64,000 nucleotides of DNA from Stereocaulon alpinum (GCA_018257865.1 JAEUBA010000056.1:62001-126000), one strand, 5' to 3'. Counted from the stretch's first letter, positions 44,754-56,601 are shown. Made by a program: numbers and translations. Notes: generated by a model not told the origin, from the letters alone.

Positions 44754-46434
44754 CTATGAATCGTCCGGGTTTGCAATCTGATGGGCACATTACTCAGCAA
44801 TTGTAGAGAGGAAGCTTGGCTGGGAGGGTAGACTTACGCGCAACATGCGCCGGGAATAGTCCTGATCATCTCTGAAACTGCGTACGCTGACATGACTTCC
44901 ATTGTCATGTAGGGGATTCCATAGCGCTGTAGGCTCCAATCGCTGATCGACAATTTGGGGAAAGCTGCGTCTCCTGTCGGCAGACAAGGTATCCGCAGGA
45001 CTCTTTTCTGAGCTGTTACCTGGGCCCCACCCGCTTGTCTGAAGCCTAGGAACACTCTTTTCGGCTTCTGCTGCCCCACCTAACAAACCCATCTGGCTCA
45101 ATCGACTTGGTCGCCGCTGCGGAGTGTTGCCGCCTCGAAGTGGAGTGTTGCCTCCACCGTTCGATGCAATCGTCTGGATGTCTTCTGGTCGACGTTTCCG
45201 ACGGTAAAAGAAGAACCAGATAGCAGCGCCTGCGAGTGCACATATTATGAGAGCCACAGCAACAAATGTGCCAGCAACTTTGCCTGGGTTTGAGAAGAAG
45301 CCTCCTCCACTGCTATCCTGTGAGGCTAAAATCGTAGTAGCCGAGGCGGGAGGGGCGGTAGGTGTCACCGTCAAAGTCTTGACTTGACCAGTGACGGTCA
45401 ACACGGATATATAGGGTGTGGGTGTCCATGTGCTACTTGAGGGGTAAGTCGCACTGGATCTCGGGGTGGTAGGCGTCGTTGGGTTTGTGGGTGGGTTGGG
45501 TGATGGAGTGTTTGTTTGTAGGGGTATCACAACTGGTATCAATGTGGGCGTTGTACTCGTGGGCGTTGTACTCGTGGGCGCTGTGCTCGTAGACGTCGTA
45601 GAGGGCGTCTAAGGGTTTGTCAGCAGCTGATCTCAGCCATCAAAGACGTTTCTATCTGCTGAGGAAGGCATTGCAATTGAAAAGAAAGGGTTAGAAGCAT
45701 ACTATAGATACATAAGAAACTTCAACCGACGGCTGATTTGTGACTGTATCCTGCACAGTCACAGGACTCGGGTCCGTCGAAGGATCCTGAGCAGAGGGAT
45801 TCAAAACATGCGTTTCTAAAGAAATAGGCGTCGAAGATATTATATAAGGGGGTCCAAGAAAAGATGAAGCAGGAAATTTTGGAACCGAAGGAAGACTGGT
45901 ACCGCCAAAGACCTCTGGTAAAGATTGAGTACTGACCGGCTGAACTATAGGCTGAGTGGCCTGGGTAGGAGATGGATTCACTGCCGATGGGGTACTGGCC
46001 GAACCTTGTGTGCCGGATGGTGCAGGACCTAGAGCAACGTAGCCGTACAGACCTGCAGATCGGTCGCCGCATTTCTCAAATGGGTAGCCCGGGCAAGCCA
46101 CGCTGCAGGATCCTGTCGATGTCGTATCCGCTGGGATGTAGTTCGAACACCAACAGCTTGTGTATTGGACAATGGCGAAGGCATAACCGCGGCAGGTTTG
46201 CGAGCAGGCTCCATTGGACTGGAAGTTATTTGAGACTTGAGTTGGTCAGATCAGCTTTATGGACGGGTTTATGCAATGGATGGTTCACATACCAGGTGAT
46301 GAGTTGAGGCCTGTATTCTGAGAAGAGCAGTACTGCTGGGAAAGGGCAGTTGTCTTCGATATTGTCAAAGCCAGTAGTGTAGCTAATGTAGCAAGCGACG
46401 TTCGCGCGCCGGTCCTTCCACTCGATATGACCAT
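44754..46434 (-). CDS. WSC-domain cell-wall integrity sensor
   Basis: Four exons, 46434..46293, 46235..45703, 45608..44838 and 44777..44754 (introns 57, 94 and 60 nt), encode 489 aa. An N-terminal signal peptide (hydrophobic SLATLATLLALTISKTTA) precedes a WSC domain with paired cysteines (YCSSQNTG, GACSQTCRGYAFA, SCWCSNYIP, GSCSVACPGYPFEKCGD). Then comes a long Ser/Thr/Pro-rich stalk likely to be O-mannosylated, one transmembrane helix (GTFVAVALIICALAGAAIWF) and RRKRR, and a cytosolic tail. This is the Wsc1-3 plan: a plasma-membrane sensor feeding Rho1 and the Pkc1 cell-wall pathway. The final 24-nt exon encodes IANPDDS; failure to splice would replace it by VSLPSQPSFLSTIAE. A 15-bp repeat lies within the stalk coding region. 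Confidence 0.93.
45546..45590. repeat. 15-bp tandem repeat in the WSC stalk
   Basis: Two identical units (gggcgttgtactcgt) and a third with two changes encode repeated Thr-Ser-Thr-Thr-Pro on the minus strand, at the 5' end of exon 3. Copy number of such units often varies between strains in fungal cell-wall proteins. Confidence 0.9.
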
Positions 46435-49400
46435 CTTCACACTATGCTCAAATTGCATGCCGAGTTTATGTGGCAATTGGTAGAGTTGGTCGGTTTGCGA
46501 AGGATTGTACTCTTCGAAGGCGAGAGCGTTTGTGGGTGTGCACCTAGGTCTGATACGATTGAGCGAATTGCAGCTCCACTATCAACGGCCACCGTTTGTA
46601 CCAATGTTTTTGCGCCACCAATGACTGTCAATTGACACGAGTCCTCAATCTGATGTCGTTGTTGAACTAGGCTTCCCTGTTGCTCACCAAATCCTCTCCC
46701 GTCACCAGGACCCTGCTAAAGAAGATACATTCGAGACCCGCTGCTCCAGCCGTGTGGAATCAACAGGCAAGAGCTGCGATCATGGAAAAGAATGGAAAAA
46801 AGATTGAGAAACCAAAACGATGGTAGAATTGTAACGGCAAAAATGGTCGTAGCGGAGGTGGTGGACGAAGAACTGGTCTCCACTCGGCAGTGAGAATTAG
46901 GGAGAACGCTAAGAATTTGATAGGCCTAGCGCTAGTTGTGATGTCAATCAAACTTTGCAGCCAAAGCCGCCTTGACCGAAGCTAAGTTACATGAAATGGC
47001 CGAAGACAAGAACACGCGTCTACAAGGCTCGTCCTCTATTCAGCTTCGAGCGGAGAAACGGGCTTACTATTTGCAGTGGTAGCACATACATAAACTCGAA
47101 ATGAAGGCAGCATGCCAGGACTGCGCTTCCCGCCTAACCAACAAGACAAGGATTTTGCGACACTACGACAAAACACCTGCCAAACGGTACGCAATGACAC
47201 AATTGTCAGCTGATGATGACAAAGTTCGTAAATGCCTTCACTTGTGGTTTCGCATTTCAAGAACGCCATGCCCAACGGTTTGATAGACGGAGATTGCTCA
47301 TGTCCCAAAAGGGCCATATCCAAGAATAGACTTTCCTAAAGCTGTCTCGCTCCCACCTTCCATCCATTAATCTCGCTACACCTTAATCTGCGACAGGGGG
47401 TCCTCGATCCTTTGAATAGAAGCAACTGCCTCCTTTCCAGTGCGCTTTCCTTTCAAAACACCAGTATAAAACATTGTAGCTGTTGAACCATTGCCCTCCC
47501 CGTTTCAGGAGCTCTTTCCTCGTTAGTCCAGCTGTTGGACAGATCAGCGGAAAGCCGAAACTCTATGTGCGTCATAGAAAGCTAGAGGATAGTAGCCAAG
47601 ACCGTGTGATTGGGTGTCTACCTGTGCCGCTTAGAAAAGCTTGGCCCAGCCAGCCGCTCCTTCCACGTTCCATGGACCATGGCTCCATGGCTCCACCTGT
47701 CGTATCTCTTCGGCCGCATATCCGTTCGCACTTATCAATAAGATGATGATGACATCTCTCCATCTATCGACCATGACAAATTGTGGCAACTACATTGAGT
47801 CTTGTACAGATAGACTGATGGTGATTTTCCCGAAGGCCCATTTGTCGTCATGAAGAGTAATAAGTCAAGGAGCCGTCACGCAAGTCTAGATTAACGCAGA
47901 GGTATGGTTCGAGATAGCCCACCTCAAGGCAAGACCACCCTACCTTATGGTGGAGGTTCGCATGCACGCCACCTCCCCCTCCTACAGTACCAATTGACCA
48001 ATTGGTTGGTGATGGGCTATCGCGCAGGGAGCGAAAGCTTCTTCGACGACTCTCATCCGACAGAGATACACTGCATGTTACTTCTACTTCTACATACTCT
48101 CTTCGCTTGACTTCTGTCCCTGCCCTATATTACCGCGCCTCTAAATTGGGTCCTCCACTCATGACTGGAGACTCCCAGGCGCCTCTTGATTCTTGCTTCA
48201 AATGCAGGCTAATACCTCAGCCAATTAGCTGGAGTGACAACGATCAATATAGATATCCTGCCGGGGTTACTCTGTACCGTTTTTGATGTCTAATGGCGGC
48301 TACCTACATTGCTTCATCCTTGTCTACTGTCATTTGTACGGCCCGTTTGTGACGCATCTCACTCTTTGTAACATATGGGGTACCTCAATGTCGTTGAAAA
48401 GCCTTGTCACCTGTGTTCTCCATGCTGCTTGAATCAGACATCATGAGGCATCGGATCGACATCACCAGCCAGGTTCGCATCGACTCGTTCACATGCGCTG
48501 CCAACACATCGAGAACATGGCAGCAGGCTGGACCAGTTCGGAACTAAGATGTCCAGAAAGCAGTGCATTTTTTATCATGGCAGGACACTGAATGGATTGA
48601 CCGATTGGCAGACGCAAGGGATTATCCGAGTTAACTTGACCCTAATGCATGCTTGCATTATTCTGACATTCTAGGTGTCTCGCCAATTGGTGGCCTACAA
48701 CCATTGGCCCACAAGTCATCAACCAGTCCTTCGGCGTTTCCTGGATCGCAAGCATCTCAACGTCAGCTAAGTCAATATCATGTCACAGTTACTTCAGAGT
48801 AACAATCGCAAATGTACGACAATGACTCTACACTCGTCCAAGTGGGGGAAACACCTCGGCAATTAGATCTTGTGATAGGATAGTGGGAGCCTCTCTTATC
48901 AAGACTCTACTGTAGCGCTGATCAAGTCCAGTCCGTAAATTATAAATCTCTTAACAGCAAGCCTTTAGCGTTGTCCTTTAGAAATTCGTCACAACCACAA
49001 GAGATCTTCTCGCTATGCCGACCAGCCTCCTCTAGAATAAATAATCCCGTACGCTCACGCTATTCTCCCCTGTATCGAAACTTTCCTTTGCTTACCGCCG
49101 CTTCTCGACGGTCACCTTCCAAAGCCGCAGAATGTTCTCTTTGGAAGGGGGAAGGGCGGGGGTTGGAACGGAACCTAGACTACAAAGGAGGCTAAATGAC
49201 ACGAACCGACGATAATAGGAAGCTGGGCAGAACATTCCTACGATACATGCGTACTCGGACTCTTGCCAAACGCAGCGACTACTACAATTACCGAAGCATC
49301 CCATTGGCTTCCAAACCCGCATACATGGTTCGAGATTACTATAAGTATTGGGACCATGTCCGTCTGCTTTTATAAGTAGATAGCGTCTGATGTACGCCCA

Positions 49401-49989
49401 AGCATGGATGAGAAGGCGAAGGTAGACTTCGAAGACAGGTTTCCGAACCCACTACGTGCATAAGAACATTTTCGACACTGTTGTTTTTGATGAATTCAAC
49501 GTCGTGTATGGCGCTTGGAAGGTCTCGCAATAGTCAAGGCTTTGGAAATTCAAGCCTTGGCAAAGAGCGCTTGCAAGCAAACAGTCCATCGAGCAGATGC
49601 TTGAAGTAAAAAGGTACTTGGAAGGCTGTGATCGTCTTCTCTTTCTCGATGCCACATGAAGGAACGGAATTTGGACTGCGTTTGTGGCGTTTATATAAAG
49701 TGGCAATGGTGCTGCAGGATTCGGTTCGAGAGGGTACATAAGCAGTCGCGTTCCTATGCTCACGAAAGCTAATAATTGACAATCAGATCGATATGAACAA
49801 GAAGTCAGATTGTAAGCGAGGATCCATTGCTCGTAATTGTCTCAATATGCAGAGAACATGTACCTTTGATGCCTTTTAGAGATGTAGGCGCCAATGAGCC
49901 AATCTTGCACACGGAGGAATTCTTGAAGCTCTTCCCCTCAAAGTATTTGACAGGAAGCGCGGACATGATCCCACCCTGATATTGCCCCA
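46435..49989. other. Gene-free interval, 3.5 kb
   Basis: Frames up to about 103 codons (for example 49452-49763 on the minus strand) show no domain. A 16-bp inverted repeat made of CCAATTG and CAATTGG lies at 47990-48005. The left end holds the WSC promoter and the right end the cyclin promoter. Confidence 0.45.
47990..48005. repeat. Inverted pair of CCAAT boxes
   Basis: ccaattg and its reverse complement caattgg are separated by two bases. CCAAT is bound by the HAP/CBF complex in fungi, but no gene starts nearby, so a role is doubtful. Confidence 0.5.
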
Positions 49990-50950
49990 ATGGCTCCAGA
50001 ACCCCATCAACTCTTTTCACTCTCAAACCCACTCGCCACGGTAGAGCAGCTCTCAACATCAAGTTCCCAGCTTGATGGCGTCCCCACCAATCTCGACAGC
50101 TCTCTGCGCTTCGCAGCCGCACAGCTTACCCAAGCCGCTGGGATGCTGCTGCGACTGCCGCAGGAGATCATAGCGCAGGCTATTGTCATCCTCTACAGGT
50201 TCTATGTTGGTTCAGAGGGTGGAAGTTTCAGGATCAATGCCGTGAAAGTGAGGGCAGGGCTAGTCAGATGTTCATTGGATGCGAGCTAATTGGTATGCTT
50301 AGGACGTGTCCGCAGCATCTCTCTACATGACAACAAAGGTCTCATTCCTACCGCAATCTACACGCTCGATCCTGAACGTCTACGCTTATCTACTCTCTCC
50401 GACATCCCCACTACGACAACCCCCACAGACATCCACAAAGCCGGATCCAGAATCCTATTACCTATCCGAAGGCTCCTACCAAGCTGCTCGCGCCACTCTT
50501 CTACAGACCGAGTCTATTCTCCTGCGGTCCATTTCCTTCATCACCCAAGTCACGCTTCCACACCATCTGGCCCTCACTTATCTCCAGACCCTTGGGGTCC
50601 TTACCCCAGCCTCTACACCAAAGTCGACGGCTCTAGCAGCACGCACTCTTGCACATCTAAACACCGCTCTGTTATCTCCACAATTGCTATATCTCACCCA
50701 TCAGCCACCGGCATTGGCAGTGGCAGCGGTCTACCTTGCGGCAAGAGAGGTGGGCATCAAGCTACCGAGCGTGGAGTGGTGGGAGGTGTTCGATGTTGAT
50801 AGAGAGGAACTAGGTTTTTTGGTGGTGGCATTGAGAAGCGGTGAAGCCTGGATACAAGCTGAGAAGGTGCGGTGGAGAGATAGGAGCTGTCCGTTGACTC
50901 TAGACGAGCTGGAGACGGAGATCAGGATGAAGGACGGAGAATCCGCATGA
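49990..50950 (+). CDS. Cyclin-domain protein (cyclin L/K-like)
   Basis: Two exons, 49990..50247 and 50303..50950 (55-nt intron), encode 301 aa. The splice joins INAVK to DVSAASLYMTTKVSFLP in phase. The N-terminal cyclin box has SLRFAAAQLTQAAGMLLRLP, QEIIAQAIVILYRFYVGSEG and VSAASLYMTTKVSF. A second helical repeat follows (ESILLRSISFITQVTLPHHL; YLTHQPPALAVAAVYLAARE). The pattern fits the transcription and splicing cyclins (L/K/T/Q types) that pair with CDK9/10/11-like kinases in the nucleus, rather than mitotic cyclins, which carry an RxL-binding MRAILVDWL motif not seen here. The exact subtype cannot be given without a phylogeny. Confidence 0.88.
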
Positions 50951-51635
50951 GGCCTGACTGCGATCGCATCGTTGTAACAGAGCTGTTATGCGTACTCGGA
51001 GGCATGCCGAAAAGTGGGGAATGGGGCCGATACTGGAGCTTGGATGTTACCAGACATCTGGTGGAAATGGATTGTCACCAAGTAGCCAAAGCGCTCCAAA
51101 CCGAACGATGTTGGTTAGGAAAATTCGATCCAGATTTGGATGCCTGGAAATCGATAGTAGAATCGAGAAGTAGCAAGAAAGACTTTGAGAGGTTCGATCT
51201 TCCCAATGGTCCACAATTATATAGTGGATCTTCTGCAGGAGTGCCATGTCATGCTGTCGCGTACCTGATGCTACCTTAGTGCAGTTACGGTAAGCGGCAT
51301 TACTGTACTCCGGGGGTGCGGGAAGGGACGTCATTGGCACATTATTTATTTTCCTCCGCCTAAGGTACGCTTTCTACCCTCCCCTCCATTGCACCTTCCC
51401 AAAGGCGACGTTGGCCACGTAGAGCCTACAGGTTGTTCCTGGCATTTCATGGACAAACCCTCATCATGACCATCTTGACTTCTCTATAAACACAGGAAGC
51501 AGTTCAACATGTTGCTCGCAGCATCAAATTACGACCAGCATTGATTTGCCACCCATCTCAGAAGTTCGACAAGGCCACAGCTTGCACGATATTCGTTGAC
51601 TGCCTTCTGCCACAAACAGTGGCCTCGTTATCGGC
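50951..51635. other. Interval downstream of the cyclin gene
   Basis: A 110-codon frame at 50947 overlaps the cyclin stop by four bases and has no motif. The right part would be the promoter of the gene at 51636. Confidence 0.4.
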
Positions 51636-52931
51636 ATGGACTCATCTTTGCCAGCATCTCTGACATCCCCACCCCGTCGATTTCGTGAACTGACACAATC
51701 AGAGAATGACGCCTCAGGGGGTCGCGTGCCTCTCCAGCAATCCGTGGCTTCTGCTAGTCGACTCCCCGGACCATCGTCAAGATTATCTCCTTCGCCACAA
51801 TTGGCATCCGCCCGCTATATGAATCAGTTTCACGCACTCATGGAACGCCAGCGCAAAGTACACGACGAAGAAAGAGCACTGTGGTATACAGAGAGGACGG
51901 AACTGCAAGAGAAGATTGCCCAACTTGAGAATTCCTTGCGTCGATACGAAGCCTTCTCGCCTAGCCAAGTATCTGCACCGGTCGAGAGAAGTGGTTCAGG
52001 TGCAAGTAACTTTTCAAGCCTTCTGAATCCGGCAGTGTCAAGACGTACAAGTACAAGCACTACAGGGGATGAAGTCTGGCGTGGCCCGAAGAACGATGTT
52101 CAGCCAACCCGCACATTCTCTGAGGACTCCTCTCAGTCGAGCAAGCCAGATCGGCTACCTAGCATTGCTGAGAATGCACCTATCAGCAGCCGTGATCGTC
52201 GAGAATCTTCGGAGCATTCTATAGGTGGTCACCACAAGCCAAGCATCGACGGTGCAAAGATAGATAAGGACCTTGATGGCATCACACTTAAGATCAGTGG
52301 TCTAGCTTCGTCAATTGCACCTAAGAACATCATGACGCCGCAATCGCCTTCTCCACAGTCACCTTCACCAAGTAAAGTCTCTCCTGGGACCATTGAGCCG
52401 CCACTAAGCACACTCGGAGTACCCGAAGACCCTTACACTAGACACGCCGGACACACTCCTTTGGCACGCGGCACTTACCTGAACAATGACGGCGCCTCTA
52501 GTACTGGATCTGCCGAAGGCGTAACTCCTACACAGCCAGAACAGGAGGTTCCACCCTTAGAGCCTCAGCACACAAGAGTCAAAATACCATCGGAACGCTC
52601 AGACAGCTACTTTCCCAAGGTCTCAGAAGAAACACCTGAAGAAGATCCAAAGCTACAGGGACAATTGGGGCTGGCAAACGATGACTCGAAAGACGGACCA
52701 TTTCTCAGTGCACTGGACGCAAAGCTCGAAGCAGCTGCAAGGAAGAAGGGAACCGATCCCAACGCTGTAGCAGGCGCTGCGGATCAAGACGGGCAAGCAG
52801 CAACTGGTGGAAACGGTGGTGAAGAGGACGAGGGATTCGAGCAGCCAGAGCCGGAGCCTCAGCTCCGGATCAAGAGAAGCATGAACTTTGGGAGCGCCTT
52901 TGGTTGCAAGAACTGTGGCAAGGGGATATAA
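51636..52931 (+). CDS. Coiled-coil, mostly disordered protein of unknown function
   Basis: An intronless 431-aa frame. After a Ser/Pro-rich start comes one well-formed coiled coil (MERQRKVHDEERALWYTERT, then ELQEKIAQLENSLRRYEAF, about residues 69-107). The middle is disordered with SP repeats (TPQSPSPQSPSPSKVSPG), possible CDK/MAPK sites. The C-terminus is distinctive: an acidic patch, then RIKRSMNFGSAFGCKNCGKG and a final Ile, with a CxxC pair (C-K-N-C). No enzymatic domain is seen. Proteins of this layout are conserved in filamentous ascomycetes without a known role. Confidence 0.82.
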   Translation: MDSSLPASLTSPPRRFRELTQSENDASGGRVPLQQSVASASRLPGPSSRLSPSPQLASARYMNQFHALMERQRKVHDEERALWYTERTELQEKIAQLENSLRRYEAFSPSQVSAPVERSGSGASNFSSLLNPAVSRRTSTSTTGDEVWRGPKNDVQPTRTFSEDSSQSSKPDRLPSIAENAPISSRDRRESSEHSIGGHHKPSIDGAKIDKDLDGITLKISGLASSIAPKNIMTPQSPSPQSPSPSKVSPGTIEPPLSTLGVPEDPYTRHAGHTPLARGTYLNNDGASSTGSAEGVTPTQPEQEVPPLEPQHTRVKIPSERSDSYFPKVSEETPEEDPKLQGQLGLANDDSKDGPFLSALDAKLEAAARKKGTDPNAVAGAADQDGQAATGGNGGEEDEGFEQPEPEPQLRIKRSMNFGSAFGCKNCGKGI

Positions 52932-54607
52932 AATAGATCCATTGGAATGGACATGGATCAAGGGAAGCGATTAGAAGGCATGCATTGGGCCGGAGTTATG
53001 ATACCAATTTGAGCATTCTTGCATGATTACACTGTACGGACGAGGCATAACCCTCTGTCTTTTACGACGCGCTTTATAGCTTGAGCCCACAGAATCAAGC
53101 CTATTCTTTTTTCCACGGGGTATGTGATCTGTTGCGTGACCTCGAGTGGCTCTGACAATATGTGCCTTATCTATGAGCCCTTCCATCTCATCATCGCTTG
53201 TTATTTTCTCGCCGTCAGCTTCATCTTTCTTTTGCCGGTACGTTGCCGAACCCTTATATTCTAAAGTCTTGCAGCGTAATGCATACCTTCCTTGACTGCA
53301 CAAGCGTCTGACTTGCTGTTGCCAGATTCATCACGTACATTGCGTCTTTATCCCCTATCTGTGGAAATGACATGTCGTTCCATTCAGCAAGCTCAATGCT
53401 CCGTTGTTGAGTATTCACATTGTGAAAAGGGCATGTCTATGTCCTTTGTTCTCTGAATCTTTGTTTCCCGGTTTGGTTATTTTCCTTTTTTTGATCGGAC
53501 GATTGTCTCCTTTACTTTATGTTCGTTTTGTCATGATATATGGGACGGACGGTGGATAAAGAGCTTAATTTGATGTTATTTGTTTGATCATCTTAGTTGA
53601 TGAACGTAGATAGTCAATGGTCAACATATGCTCTCGCCTGTAACTAATGACCAGACCCCTCCTGCTGGGCATGTACCCATTCGGCTTTCGGTCGTCTGTC
53701 AACTACTACTCCTCTCCCCCTTTCACGTCGCCACTCTCCCTCTTAATTTTCGCTCACCGTCAATCATCGCACTGACCCCTTACCTGCCAACAATGCCCCT
53801 CCTTCCCCTTCCCATTACACTTTTCAAACTCCTCGTCCTGATTCTCGAACTGTCCTCCCTTTTCCTCTTACTGGTACTAGCTACCGAATGCCTACTTACC
53901 CCCCTCAGCCTTCGAGACGCAGCGAGTGCGCCGGGCTATGTGGTGTCCGTATTGGAGGGGTTGGGGTTGGGGTTGGGTTCGGTATAACATCTAGCCCGGG
54001 ACATAGCCTCCATCGGACTTAGGAAGAGATTGGATGGTGAGCTGGTTTCGGGGGTTTGAGGGCGTGGTGGAGGGTTTTTTTTTGATGAGGTGAGAGGGAA
54101 GGGAAAAGGGAGATGAGGCGTTGGTCTCATGAAGTTGGTGGGACCATGGATGATGCTGTTCGTTGGGTTTCATGGCGCTAGGTGTTCGATTATTTATTAT
54201 CTATCATGGCGATGAATCTTTTGTTCGCACCTTACGGACGGTGCTAAGGCCTCGAATGAGATTGTGTCCGGGTAAAGTGGGTGTTGAGCGACACTTCCAA
54301 AGCATTCTGTTGCCTGATCTATCATGGCATGTTTCCTGCCTGTTTGGGAATGTTTTCGGAGCGTGGGTACCGGATGCATTAACTGGAAGATCCAGCAGGC
54401 ATTCTCTCATCTAGATCTGGGGAAGATTGTGGAGATCCTGATAAGGTCGGTATGAAGGACAAAACAAATGGGATGGCTTGTCGTTGTCTGAGTCACCGCA
54501 TCTCGTATATCCCTTATGAAAGCTCCCAATGACACCGCAAGATAGGAAGCTCTTCACCTCACCGGTAAATCCCTCTTCCAACGATTAAGTGCCACAAGTT
54601 ATTCAAC
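52932..54607. other. Gene-free interval
   Basis: A 64-codon frame at 53793-53987 encodes a strongly hydrophobic stretch (LFKLLVLILELSSLFLLLVL) and could be a tiny membrane protein, but the pyrimidine-rich composition alone could explain it. Nothing else was recognised. Confidence 0.35.
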
Positions 54608-55098
54608 ATGTCGACAATTGAGAACATAGTCCTGCCCCAAGTTAGCGAAGCTACCCTCAACAGCATCACCTGCCGTATTGAACTAGCCCAACCCACAAAA
54701 CCTGTCGACATACGGAGGGGATCCCAGCTCGAAGAAGCCTTAGCAAGGTTTTCCAAGCAACACGGCATGTTCCTGACCCCTTGACCGCCGGGGATGAAGA
54801 TCCGGAGGACGCTGTAAAATTCGATAAGTGCTTTGGAAGAGAAATGTGCTTTGCTGGTGAGGATAAATATGTCAAAGATGATGAGGAAATGATTGATTGT
54901 GAGGCCTGGATAAGATTCTGATAGGGGAGTGCAGTCGTTGCGAAAGCTGATAGTCAATAGCTGGAGACTTATTGGTGGGCGCAGGGATTGTTGAGTAGCG
55001 AGGTTGAGACGCTTCATGGGTTCTGGATGAATAATATTGAGGAGCTAAGTGAGTTGAATAAAGATGAGTTGAAGTGGGAAATCAAGCAGCTCCAGTAA
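54608..55098 (+). pseudogene. Broken copy of an orphan 'YWW' family gene
   Basis: It opens with MSTIENIVLPQVSEATLNSI and GSQLEEALARFSKQHGMFLT, then hits TGA at 54782-54784; a one-base shift near there continues as AGDEDPEDAVKFDKCFGREM and CFA. A 78-nt intron (donor GTGAGG, acceptor TGCAG) can then join to VVAKADSQ, followed by TAG at 54958-54960, and YWWAQGLLSSEVETLHGFW, ending EIKQLQ. Each block matches the intact neighbour at 55892 in order: GSxLxEALxxxxxxHGxF, FA before the intron, KAD, LxxYWWxxxLLxxE and LxGxW. The nonsense codon aligns with a Gln codon of the intact copy, consistent with CAG to TAG. One frameshift plus one stop make this a pseudogene. Confidence 0.65.
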
Positions 55099-55891
55099 CG
55101 TTTGAGCGAGGAAGTTTGAGGCGGTGAAAATTCGGCAGCAGTGACCAAGAAGAGCTATGAATAAGCCGAGATAGGTGGACGTACTAACATTGAATGAAAA
55201 ACCCTTGATGTGGGCATAATTTTGGGTAAATCGTGACTAAGGCGCCTTCTACTCTTTGGTAGCTCTAATAGCAAATACCCACGTACCAGTCCCTACCAGA
55301 ATCTTCACTATGTTCCCTCTTTAGCCTTAGTGGCAACATCATGATGGCGGTCAACATTGGGGACAATGCCGTCTTTAGAGATATAGCGTGTGTTTATCTG
55401 AGGACCAGATCGAAGCGGAGAGAAGTCTTCTGCTGTCTGCACTCTAAGTGTTAACCTGGTCTGGTGAATTGAGCCGGAATGCATGGCGCTATCTACTGCA
55501 AACAACGCCATTCGGTGATGTTTGATCATCCAACGGCCTACGTACCCAGCTGGCATGTAATTGATCCGGCATGATCATGTTCGAGTGTTTGCATCAGAGC
55601 GTGACGCCTTCTTTATCGGCTTCGTACCTAAAGATATTCCCAGGAGATGTTTCCTTGAATCGATTTCGGTCTAGAAACAATCTCTGTTGGTGATATAGGC
55701 CAGCAGGGAGCTGTCCGTTAGGGCGTGGTACACGTTATCGTTTGTTGCCTGTCAGTGGGCGCGGGCCTGCACATGCGGTTCTGGCTATATAGAAGACAGT
55801 GTTGTCCTTGGTTTTAGTATGCTGCAATGCTTACCCATCTATTCTCATTAACACCAGAATCTAATCTGACGAACTCAGAGGTACGGCTAGT
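55099..55891. other. Interval between the two orphan copies
   Basis: No coding frame is recognised. It should hold the promoter of the intact copy. Confidence 0.4.
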
Positions 55892-56523
55892 ATGACGTCC
55901 GCATCTCAAGTAAGCCAACGAACACTCATCATAATCGCTTGCCGTACCACCCGCGATTTCCGCAGTTTCGTTGAATCGTCTACGAACAGCTCTCAATTCG
56001 ATGGTGTCCAGGGACCAGGCCCAGACAGGATGATGAGGCCCTTCAAGTACCCGCACAATGGATCCGATCTCCACGAAGCACTGGAGGAATATCATCGAGC
56101 CCATGGTGGCTTCCCGCAAGAGGAGGGAGTCTGTGAAGCAAAAAGCACGTCTTACAAGGAATTCGAGCAGCATTTTGCCGCAGGGTATCATTGGAAGCCG
56201 ATCGACTGTGGTCATTGGGTAGGTTCTATCGAGGGAACCGCGCTTACAGAATGGAAAAGGCTGATTGGCGACAGTTGAGGGAGTATTGGTGGATAGACGA
56301 CTTGTTGAGAGAAGAAATCAAGATTTTGTATGGGAATTGGCAGAAGGACCTAGAAAAGCTGACGGACGAGATTGAGAAGCTAAAGGAGGAGCTCGAGAAG
56401 TGGGATAAGAATTATGATGAATTGGAGGAACGTTACAAGAGGATGGACAAGATATACAAGGAAGTATGTAAAACGCTTGACGATATCTTGAAGCGGAGAC
56501 CAGACACCGAAGGGTTAGATTGA
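55892..56523 (+). CDS. Orphan 'YWW' family protein, intact copy
   Basis: Two exons, 55892..56184 and 56250..56523, encode 188 aa. The 65-nt intron (donor GTATCA, acceptor CTTACAG) joins HFAAG to MEKADWRQLREYWWIDDLLR; without it the frame breaks. The N-terminal half holds GSDLHEALEEYHRAHGGFPQ. The C-terminal half is a long charged coiled coil (LYGNWQKDLEKLTDEIEKLK, then EELEKWDKNYDELEERYKRM). There is no signal peptide or membrane segment. I do not recognise the family. A broken paralogue lies 0.8 kb upstream in the same orientation with the intron at the same place, which supports the model. It could be a lineage-restricted fungal gene. Confidence 0.65.
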
Positions 56524-56601
56524 GGCTGGATGAATTTGAGGGAATAAAGGAACAAGAAGCAGATATTGATAGACATCAATCATGTGCTGCTGAGACGACT
56601 T

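Noticed and set aside
50947..51279. A 110-codon frame overlapping the cyclin stop
   Set aside because: No start context, homology or motif; the cyclin gene is complete without it.
53793..53987. A 64-codon hydrophobic frame that could be a small membrane protein
   Set aside because: The pyrimidine-rich DNA yields Leu/Pro codons by composition alone; no splice or homology support.
56217..56249. A shorter intron (GTAGGT donor, about 31 nt) in the orphan gene
   Set aside because: Too short for this genome and in the wrong phase; the 65-nt intron from 56185 restores the frame and matches the paralogue's intron position.
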